Shown: piece by piece, positions 24,583-33,805 of the stretch
How the letters are laid out: each line of letters starts with the position of its first letter
Numbering within the stretch: the first letter of the stretch is position 1
NCBI RefSeq assembly: GCF_964204645.1
Contig: NC_134030.1
Coordinates: forward strand, 6,012,278-6,076,277
Origin: Tubulanus polymorphus
Lineage: Eukaryota; Nemertea; Palaeonemertea; Tubulaniformes; Tubulanidae
Direction: 5' to 3'
DNA length: 64,000 nt
The notes under the pieces: generated by a model
Seen by the model: the letters and a program-made list of their open reading frames with translations, nothing else
The model's database searches: none
What the model was told of the DNA's origin: nothing
Position numbers and translations under genes: made by a program

Positions 24583-26694
24583 ATGAATATTGTAAACGTC
24601 TTGGCTTTACTTTTTGGTAGGTTTAAAATTCATGGGTTTGCATTGATGAATTTTTAACTAAATAGATTAAGATATTTGAATGTCTCTGATTCCAGTTTTA
24701 TTCGAGGGTGCTGCGGCGGGGTCAGTTCTTCTGTATGGTCCTGACAGTTCTTGGAAAGATGACTCTCCTAGCACCGTCACCTGTCCTTCCAATATGAAGG
24801 TTTACATTTGTTCATGTCACGGCTTTTCTTGCTGCGACGGTACACACATATCCGCGGATGGACAGACTTGTACAGCGTTCAACGCTGATGGATGCCCGTC
24901 GACTAAGGTATGTGTATTTTGGATAGTACCGTGGCAGGGGCGGATCCAGGGGGATGAGTAGACAGTATTGGAAGGAAATTTAAGGGCACCTTTCTGATCT
25001 TAGGGCACACCCAGTATCCAGGTTAATGCGAGCGCCGAAGGCGCGAAGTCCTTAGAGGGGGTTCTGGGGGCCTACCCCCAGAAAATTTTGAAAATATGGT
25101 ACCATTTAAAGGCTTTTAGAGGGCTTCTAGAGGCTAGCAGAGCAATCCAGAATAAACGAATTCGAGACAAGATTTCAACAGATGCGGATAAAAAATGAAG
25201 CTGGCGAACCCATGAAAGAATGGTTGTCGCCAACTTCGCCTAGTGCCCCTATAATCTTTAAAAGTGCCCCTTAACAATTATACAGAATACGGATAAGTGC
25301 CCCTTCATTGTTAACAATCGGCAAAAATTGCCTCGTCTTCACATTTATCCTTATGTCGTGTGCCATCTTCCAAACCAAAAGTGCCCCTAAAATTTTAAAA
25401 ATTAGGCAAAAAAGTGCCCTTTTCTTCAACATTTTCCGCGTATAGTGCCCTCTTCTAAAGTACGAGTGCCCCTTTAGCCCTCCCTGAAAAGGCAAGACCA
25501 AGGTGCCCTCATCTAAAGCATGAGTGCCCCTTGCAAAAGGAAAGTGCCCTTTTTAATTTATCATGATTAAAGGCTTTACAAATATGATTATCTCTCCTCA
25601 CTTTCTCGGCAGCAGTATATACCAATTAATTTTATAATTATGCCCGGATTACGGACACGGAATTAGCGGTTGCTGAAATAATGCCGTCAAAAATATTGCC
25701 GGTGAAATTTCGAAGGGCACTTAAAAATTCTAGACCGTATTGGGCAATACGGCTAATACGGTCTGGGTCCGCCTCTGCGTGGCGTACTAACTAGGATTTA
25801 GAGCATCCTCCTCTGGAGGGACTCGAACCTGATGGCATCGCTACACTCAGCCACGGCACGAACCCCTGCATCAGTAGACCGGGTGCGCAGGTACATGCGC
25901 AGCTTTCCGAACGAAAACTGGCGGCACCAATCAGATTGCTCGTTGTATAATCGTTGAGGCAAATTTCAAGGAAGAACTATAAATGGGAAAACCCGGGATA
26001 AAATAAAACGGGATTTCTGATTGGCTAAAAATCACATCATCTGAACTGCGCATGTATCTGCGCACACGGTCGATTGTGGCAGGGTTTCATGCCGTGGAAA
26101 TCTCGATGCCATCAGGTTCGAATCCCTGCCGGGGGAGGATGGATTTAGAGGGGCCCAGCGGTCGGCCTCCCCGTGTTTGTTGCCAAGATATTGCACGGTA
26201 ATTTTGTGTCAGAATCATCCTAGCTGCACAGAAAATATTGTTCGTGTACTATAATGGTCCCCTATCCGTAATCAGAAAAAAAGTAAAGATTTTACCTCGA
26301 ATTTCAGGCGTTAACTCGGTGTGTAACAATCGATGCCGGCAATGTTTACCGTGTCGTTAGTAGTGGAGTGCAAATGCATCAATACAGTATATCTGTTCAG
26401 TGTCCATTTGGGTTAAGACCGGAGCAATGTACAAAGAACCTGCCGTATGTAGCATTTTCACAACATTCAACTGAATTTTTCAACCTAACACTTCATCTAT
26501 ATATGTCTAATACAATTTGCTGCAGCATAGATTTATATACTTTCAGATGGAGTCATGAGTATCGAGGCACGCTCTCAAGGTATAAGGCAGTAACGAAAAG
26601 TTATGGAGGGTGTTCCATCAATTCTTATGTGTGTAGGAATACTGGTTGTGAGATACAAGCGGTATGTTTTAAACACGCTCCCAATCTTTGGTAA
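24583..26694 (+). CDS. Cysteine-rich secreted protein, array gene 4 (intact)
   Basis: The noncoding exon ends at 24482. Coding pieces 24583-24616, 24696-24907, 26308-26444 and 26547-26694 join in phases 1, 0 and 2, giving 176 residues. The signal peptide is MNIVNVLALLF plus VLFEGAAAG. Loop HGFS lies between CSC and CCDG, and all 14 cysteines are kept. The intron before exon 4 is 1.4 kb, against a few hundred bases in relatives, because two transposons (24935-25777 and 25804-26140) sit in it; its duplicate, gene 7, lacks both. Splice sites remain canonical. Confidence 0.82.
24935..25777. mobile_element. hAT-like nonautonomous transposon in intron of gene 4
   Basis: Left end CAGGGGCGGATCCAGG and right end GGTCTGGGTCCGCCTCTG form imperfect terminal inverted repeats. 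The flanking 5-bp direct repeat CGTGG (24930-24934, 25778-25782) is single at the same site in gene 7 (about 41665-41670), proving insertion. There is no transposase ORF. A relative lies at 42029-42488. Confidence 0.75.
25804..26140. mobile_element. 337-bp inverted-repeat element with tRNA B-box-like termini
   Basis: It is flanked by the 10-bp direct repeat GGATTTAGAG (25794-25803, 26141-26150), single in gene 7. Ends are inverted repeats of about 60 bp at roughly 80% identity. Both arms contain GGTTCGAATCC or its near complement GGACTCGAACC, the tRNA T-arm (B-box) consensus. The long target repeat is Mutator-like. No ORF is present. Confidence 0.65.
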
Positions 26695-26879
26695 ATCGTA
26701 TGTAACAACAAAACATGAATGAATGAAATCTCTTAAATTCGAATTTTTCTATTCTTTATTATTGATTTATTATTTACGATGCAGCGGATAGCGTCATGAT
26801 ATCATTCGTCAGATTTGGATTTGGATTCGACAGGTTTTGATGAAATTATGAGTGGGGATCATTGTTCATTTTATTATGA

Positions 26880-27080
26880 GGGTATATCTCGTCTGAGATA
26901 TGCCCAGACGTCAGACAGTGGATGTGAGGTAAAAACAAATCTTACCGCCCAAAAACAAAACTTAGCGCGCGAAATAAAAATATTCCACTTTGGCGCGCTA
27001 AAGGTGCCCACGATTTCGTTTTTGCGCGGTCGTTAAGTAGCGCGAAAAAACATATATTCAAATAAATTACGCGCGCTTCT
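26880..27080. repeat. GCGC-rich repeat fragment
   Basis: It contains TTAGCGCGCG and GGCGCGCTAA as inverted arms and is repeated nearly unchanged at about 42900-43085 in the second segmental copy. A DNA-transposon remnant is plausible but unclassified. Confidence 0.35.
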
Positions 27081-27412
27081 ACGATTACGATTACGATTAC
27101 GATTACGATTTTATTTACACTCCAACCATTTCCATGGTATATGGAGGAAAACTATTACACATTTACATACAAATATTTACAAAACAACACTGAAGTGATT
27201 AAAATTTAGAGAATAAAAACGTAACAAAATATACATACATCAACTAATTACAATACTATGTATACTATTGGATGGATCTATAGACATCCAAGCCGGTTTT
27301 AATGAATTTAGCTAATTTGACCGTTGGGTTTTTCAGAATATCAAGGGTATGAAAGGTATTCAAATTCAAATAGTTTTTGCGGGGTTCTATGATGTCACGC
27401 TTTCGCCATCTA
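27081..27412 (-). mobile_element. 5'-truncated LINE tail with GATTAC-type hexamer repeat
   Basis: On the minus strand a coding end runs from about 27408 to a TAG at 27265-27267 (…LDILKNPTVKLAKFIKTGLD…). A short 3' UTR follows, then a tandem hexamer (plus strand ACGATT, about five units) as the 3' terminus. C-terminal ends like this occur in non-LTR retrotransposons; clade not resolved. A duplicate is at 43088-43412 with one more hexamer unit. Confidence 0.55.
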
Positions 27413-27508
27413 TTAGATTAAACAGTAACTAAAGAAATAACTAATCTATGTAATCGTATTAACTAATTTCAAAAGAAAACTAAGAAGAGCTTGAATATGC
27501 CAATAATT

Positions 27509-27655
27509 CAGTTCTGATCGACATGTCATTCTGCAACCGGTTAGTCAGGTAATCTTCCTCCATATGATAAGTAATAGATAGATGAATACATTTGTAATGA
27601 ACGATTCATGATTTCAGCTGATTATACAACTCAAGATGAATATTGTAACTTTCTG
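27509..27655 (+). pseudogene. Relic of cysteine-rich family exons 1-2
   Basis: A first exon ending TTAGTCAG (27548) and a second exon (27618-27655) with ATG are present. The signal segment has an internal deletion (MNIV then frame change). No later exons follow. The same relic recurs at 43410-43545. Confidence 0.65.
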
Positions 27656-27915
27656 GTAGGTTTAAAATTCATAGGGTTGCATTGATGAATTACTAACTAA
27701 ATATCTGTTCTACAATGAGGATTACGAGCGGGTGAGATCTATACCAACAACACAAGTAAGAAGTTTACCAACACTGATTGAATAACATTGTTTTTCAATC
27801 GACTTATCAACTAATTCATGTTTCATGTAATTTCACACAATACAGTGTACAGACAAAAAAAACAAACTTCAACAGTAAATATGATTAAGCCCTTAACGAA
27901 CGAATACGTGTAATG

Positions 27916-27972
27916 TGAGCAGGTGTTTTTTGGACTTAAGAAAATCGAAACTACATGTATTTTCATAAGATG
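27916..27972 (+). promoter_or_regulatory. Upstream motif block of gene 6
   Basis: GAGCAGGTGTTTTTTG, then AAAATCGAAACTA, fitting AANNGAAA (AATCGAAA), with TATTTTCATAAGAT after a 6-base insertion. Confidence 0.5.
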
Positions 27973-28228
27973 ATACACACCTGCCAACACTTAACAATAA
28001 CGGTCCTGGGCATCTCAATTGGTATTTACTCCCGAATTAAAATATAATTTATATTCATTGTATATACGTCTGTCAGTGAGTGTTTTAGTTCTGATCGACC
28101 TGTCATTCTACAACCAGTTAGTCAGGTAATCTTCCTTCATATAATAAGTAATAGATGAAAACATTTATAATGAACGATTCATTCACGCCTGTCATTTACA
28201 TTAATTTCAGCTGATTATTCAACTCAAG

Positions 28229-29310
28229 ATGAATATTGTAAACGTTTTGGCTTTACATTTTGGTAGGTTTGAAATCCATTGGGTTGCATTGATGAATTAC
28301 TAACTAAATAGCTTAGAAATATCGGAATGTCTTCAATTCTAGTTCTATTCGAGGGTGCTGCGGTGGGGTTAGTTCTACGGTATGGTCCTTACAGTGCTGG
28401 CACAGATGATGCTCCTAGCACCGCTACCTGTCCTTCCAATATGAAGGTTTACTCGTGTAAATGTGACAGCAATTGCTGCGATGGTACAAAAATTTTCTCA
28501 GATGGACAGACTTGTACAGCGTTTAATGGTGACGGATGCCCGTCGACTAGGGTACGTGTATTTCGGATAGTCTCAAGGCATACTTGTGAAGGGCGGATTT
28601 AGCGGGAGACCGAGCTCCCTATCTTTGCCAAGATAATATTCCCCCTATTTTTTGCGAATATAACATTTAATATTGCATGGCATTTTTTCAGAATCACTCT
28701 AGATGCTGCGAAACTTGTTAATTTTTTTAATTTTCTTGGGGAGTGCCTGCCCCCACCTCCCCTTATAGGATCCACACGTTCGTGTACAAATGTTTATGCA
28801 ACAACAACGCCTACGATATTTTAGCCCCTATTCTAAATTCCGGGATCCGCCCCTGCTCGTTTTCCTGAAAAAAAAAAAACATTAAAATGTTAACTTGAAT
28901 TTCAGGCAGTAACTAAGTGTATAAAAATCCAAGCCGGCAACGAACTACGTGTCATCAGTAGTGGAATCAAAATGAATCAAGAAGTAATATACGTTCGGTG
29001 CCCAAATGGGTTCATGCCGGAGCAATGTACGAAGAACCTACCGTATGTAATATTTCATTGAATAATTTCAACCTATTAAGATTTTATCTATGTACCATAC
29101 TTTATTGTCAAAATACATTCTATGTTTTTTTTTCTAAGATGGAATCATATGGATCGAGACCAGTTTCCATGGTTCAGGAAGAGAGTAAGCAAGCATATAA
29201 GCAAGGTTTACCGCGGTAGCGGGGGATGTGTCATCAATTCTGGTTTTTGTTTGAAGTATGGATGTGAGATACAAGCAGCATGTTATAGATACGCCCCCAG
29301 TCTTTGGTAA
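28229..29310 (+). CDS. Cysteine-rich secreted protein, array gene 6 (intact, long exon 5)
   Basis: The noncoding exon ends at 28125. Coding pieces 28229-28262, 28343-28551, 28906-29042 and 29139-29310 join in phases 1, 0 and 2, giving 183 residues. The signal peptide is MNIVNVLALHF plus VLFEGAAVG. Exon 3 has the three-residue loop DSN between CKC and CCDG. Exon 5 has the long form (DRDQFPWFRKRVSKH), as in gene 3. All 14 cysteines are present. Its neighbourhood is the duplicate of the gene 3 block. Function unknown. Confidence 0.82.
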
Positions 29311-29559
29311 ATCTTATGTAACATGCCAAAATATATGAATGAATAAAATCATCTCTTAAAAAATAATTCGATATCTTTTTTTGATGAATTTTTATACGAT
29401 GTAGTGGATAGATATTTTTGTAATTACGTCAGATGATGATATCATTCGTCAGTTTCGTGTTGGTGTGGATTTTATGATTCGAATGATGAGATTCATACGA
29501 GCTACTGATATTTATTCATACGTATGACATCTTCGAATGAGTGGAAATCATTATGATCT

Positions 29560-30330
29560 CCCTGAGTGACATAATGTGTGGACTCGATACACGCTCAGTG
29601 ATTTCTCAGTACCGGCATTTGCTAGTTGAAGTGAGACTGGGGCTGTTACTGTAGGTTCATTCTATACCGATATATCCATATAATATTAGACGATACACAA
29701 TATCCGTGTATGATGATAACGAGAGAAATCCCACAATAACGAAGCCAAGATTGAAAAATTCTATATCAGAATGATTATATAAGAGGAGTGACGTTTCGGC
29801 TAACAACTGTTAGCCATCATCAGGCGTTCAGAGAACAAAATAAAATAACAGGATATTTATACAAGAATATAACAAATGATTAAGATTAAAGGATTAAGAT
29901 TAAAGTAATTAAACAACAAAAACCGGAACACTAAAGAAGAAAACAAAGAAGGCAAACGACGAACTATAGGGCGAGATTAAAGTAATCTAAAAACAAAGCC
30001 CAGAGGGTTCAAAGGCGGACAAACTAAGGGGTAATCAGACAAAAAGGAGCAATCAAGGAATAAGTGAGGGAGTGAGTGAGTGGAAGTGTCAAACGGAGGA
30101 AAACAAGCTAACAGGACTAGAAAAAATAGGGTACAAGCGAAGCGAGAAATTTAGAGATCAAAATATTGTGAGGAGAAAATCCGTTTATGGAAACATTATG
30201 GAATCTGTCCTTATTATTAGAATATGGATAAATGTGTTAATTTGAATAACGGTTTTTCTCCTGACAATATTTTGATCTCTAAATTTCTCGCTGCACTTGG
30301 ACCCCAATTATTTTAATCCTAATTTTCGGG
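29560..30330. repeat. Penelope-like repeat fragments (copy B) and foldback
   Basis: This is homologous to about 22400-23000. At 29790-29823 the minus strand reads CTGATGA, stem GGCTAAC...GTTAGCC (seven perfect pairs), GAAACGTC. About 30134-30178 and 30246-30292 are inverted copies (AGCGAGAAATTTAGAGATCA and its complement), forming a hairpin with a loop of about 70 bases. Confidence 0.5.
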
Positions 30331-31047
30331 CCAAAAATTCACGTGTGATCGCGGCTATTGATTTGTTAATGTATAAGCAATCGGTTGATTAGTAATTGTC
30401 CAAGCTATACTCTAATTTTCAGTCAAATATATCCACGTGAAGGCGGAATCGGTCGACGTGTTTTCGCTCTAGTCCAGAAAAATTACCGCTCAAAGTAAAA
30501 CGGTGACTACGTTTAAAATCTAAACACTTTCGATCTTTGGAATACTGTCGAAGGAACCGTTGGGCAGCATCTGAAGCCACAAGAGCTGCCCTAGACCGTG
30601 TTTCACCGAGGAAAACCGTACGTGAGTGTGCTCAAACTTTAATAGTTGCTTAACACGTTTAACACAAATCAGCTGATATCAAATTAGCGCAAAGTTGAGG
30701 AGATCGTTATAGTGTAAGAAAGACGGCTCTGCAGAAATCGCCGTTCGTCAGATATCGACTTTTCTTTTTGTTGGTTATGTTGGTTTTGTGTTTAAATTGG
30801 AATTGCTTCAAATAAGTCGTCATTTTTAATTCAATCGTGGTGCATACTCGACATACACAACCGATCCGAACTCAAATCGTCCCGCTCTACTGAACAAGAA
30901 GTACCGAGCTGTAAACAACCAAAGCTTGTGACTCCCGGTCGCTCATTATTCCCGTTATTGCAGTCGTCAATCTGACATGACCGCTCAGTATTTCCGTTAA
31001 CAAACGCGTGCGCAAAAATAGCGATACTGAAAAGAAAAGGAACAAAA

Positions 31048-31902
31048 ATGTCCACCAACGAGTGTAAGAGCTGCAGCAACATCGAGACTCTGCTCCAGGA
31101 AATCCTTCAGAAAATCCGCATTCTACCGGAAGTAAACGAAAAAGTTGACCGAAAGACTACCTCACTAGCAAACCTAACAACTCGTGTTGTATCCGTCGAA
31201 GCTGATCTGAAAGCGAATAAAAATTCCGTTGCGAATATGAGAAATGAGCAAGACGAAATACGAAGAAATCTGATCAACTCATCAAAATTAACCTCTGAAG
31301 TCAGAAAAATTGCCGAAAAAACCGCAGAACGTGTCAACTCTCTTGAGAATTACGGCCGTCGGGAAAATTTGATTTTTTCGGTATCCCAGAACAGGACCGC
31401 GAAAACTGCGAGGAACTAGTGCGTCAAATAATCAGGGAGAAACTGGAGATCGACCAAGCAAACCATATCAAATTTCAGCAGGTTCATAGGCTGAATCGAA
31501 AAACCAGAAAAACCGGAACGCGTGGCATTATTGCACGATTCGTACTTTACACCGACAGAGAGCGCGTCAGACACCAAGCTTACAAAGAATAGCGAATTTC
31601 ATAACGTAGCGAAAGTAACCGACCAACCGGCTTACGAAGAAGCGGTGGCCAATCAAGCGAAGATAAATCCCCCTCGCGTTGGACTTTTCACTTTTCGCGC
31701 TGACCTTGAACACGTACTAACAGCGACATCGACAGCACCACGCAACTTGCCCTCTAGACAAACGGCCAAGCGCATTGCATCGGACGAAACTGTAAACGTG
31801 GGCGCAGCCTTGGAAGAAGCGCGCGTGGTATTAGACATGAACGCGGACCAATTCATCCCTACCGAAGCTAATCGTGAAGCTTCCCCCTCGGTTGAGGCAT
31901 AA
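31048..31902 (+). pseudogene. Outer LINE ORF1 (coiled-coil, RNA-binding type), frameshifted
   Basis: It opens with MSTNECKSC and a long heptad-rich coiled coil to about residue 105 (…SLENYGRRENLIF). A lost T in the T-run at about 31371-31376 shifts the frame. The continuation (GIPEQDRENCEELVRQII...VHRLNRKTRKTG) lies in another frame to 31592, and a further shift leads to the 31593-31902 part ending in TAA. The RRENLIF-GIPE signature is typical of L1-type ORF1 proteins (coiled coil plus RRM-like domain) that coat the element RNA. It is clearly nonfunctional here. Confidence 0.75.
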
Positions 31903-33520
31903 CAGGAGACCGCAGAGCATATTTCGACTAAGTTATCGACATTAACTATAAATGTATGCGGCTTAAAAAGCAAAGAACATATTCCCGAGTTTCAATCGCT
32001 GATTAAATCACATGACATAATAATCCTGACCGAAACGAAGCTTAACGATACAGATGAGGCCTGGGCTAAGAACTTCTTCAACAATTTGGGGTATACTGTA
32101 TTCTTAAAAAATCGTGAGAAACTATCTTCATTCCGGTCCGGTGGCATAGCGATTGCGATAAGCAATATTTTAGCTCCTCATGTAACTATTATCAAAAGTT
32201 CTTGTAATTATGTATTATGGCTACTTGTAGACAAGCATATAATTGACAAAGATAAAAATCTACAAATAGGGGCTGTATACTTACCACCAGAAACCAGTAA
32301 ATTTGGCGGAGTAGACTGCTTTAATGCATTAAATATCGATATTCTCGAGAAATTTAATAGTACAGAATCCTTTTTATTATTATGCGGTGACTTTAACGCC
32401 TATACCGGAGCACTCTTAGACTACAACTCACCAGAAAACTACATAACTGTTGGATCAGACCTTGACAACGAGCTTCTTTTAGAAACCTATACTTGTGAAC
32501 AGTTGCTTTCCAGTTATGACATATTAAGACGCAAAACTAAAGATCTCTCGGTGAATAACTATGGGTCCCGTTTAGTAGAACTGTGTAAAAACCATAGTAT
32601 TATTATTTTGAACGGCAGGATAGCTCCCGATCGATTGACCGGTGACTATACGTGTCATAAAGGCGAAATTAAACATATAGTAGATTACATGATCGCATCC
32701 CCTCATTTGATCAGTTCTGTAAGACTGTTCCAGGTTTTAGAATTCGAAAAGCTTTTCTCTGACGTCCACAGTGGTTTAATTGCAGAGTTCAGTTTTAAGA
32801 TCGAAATTCCCGACCTGGCCTCTGTGGACACCAGTGAAAACTGTCAAGAGAAAGTTAATTGGAAGCCAGATCTGAAGGATCAATTTGTTCAGTCCTTAGA
32901 AAGGGAAATGCCTCTTCTCAATAGTATCAGTGAATGTCTCGCAAACAACACATTAAATGCAAACGAGGCCAACGACAGGCTTTGCAATATATTGTTAATC
33001 ACAGCTGGTAACGTCATGGGTAAGCGGGTTTTGAAACGTAAATCCAAACCGCGGTCAGCCGTTAAAGCCACTAACGACGTAACAGTTAGACTAGCGAGGT
33101 CTGACTATCGCCGTGCCAAACGTGCGTACCTAAGCCTGCGCACTAGAAATAATCATTTTGAAATGAATCGTGCCTTTCGTAAATATAAAAAAACTATTAA
33201 CAAATGGAAAAACGACAAAAGGCAAGAATTTAGCAGGAAAATTAGACAATTATCAAACTCTGACCCTCATACATTTTGGAAACTATTCAAAAAATCAGAT
33301 AACAATTCGTGCAAAGTTCCAAACTCCGATCTCTTCCAACATTTCAAATCTATGAATGAAAGCCCAGTTTTAAACGGAAACGAACCTCTATTAAATAACG
33401 TTGATGAATTTATAGGTAGTAACTTTGACCATGGCCCTTTGAATCAACCGTTCTCTAAGGAAGAAATCTCAAAATGTATTAAAAAGCAAAAAAAATATCA
33501 AGGCCTGTGGTATCGATGGG
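31903..33520 (+). pseudogene. Outer LINE ORF2, 5' half: endonuclease and start of RT
   Basis: Directly after the ORF1 TAA the frame is open and encodes an APE-type endonuclease: LTINVCGLKSK, ILTETKL, LLCGDFNAYTG and SDVHSGL carry the expected N, E, D-N and D-H catalytic positions. No in-frame ATG occurs until 32086, inside the endonuclease. A basic linker and the RT entry (KEEISKCIKKQKK) follow. An extra A in the A8 run near 33488-33495 shifts the frame just before the nested insertion at about 33520. Confidence 0.85.
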
Positions 33521-33805
33521 ATTAAATAATAAATTAAATAATAAATTTATTTCCACAATAAAATTACAACATGTCATAAAGAGATATACAAATATGAAAT
33601 GTTTTAATATAATGTGGAGGAGATTAGATGAAGCCAATGAAGGCTTATAAAATCTCTAATCCCCTAGCATACACCGATTCACTCAACTCATACACACATG
33701 CAGTCATACACCTTCACCCAACATGCACCCACACACGTAGTCAATCACACTATCTTTCATTCACTCTTACAATCTGGTAATAGATGGCAGATACAGACAG
33801 ATTAA

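Noticed and set aside
26101-26140. tRNA gene suggested by GGTTCGAATCC
   Set aside because: Only a T-arm-like box is present, with no acceptor stem, anticodon arm or A-box; it belongs to an inverted-repeat element.
31107-31337. Open frames antisense to the outer LINE ORFs (also 31653-31973, 32889-33071)
   Set aside because: They overlap coding sequence of a clear retroelement on the other strand and have no motifs of their own.
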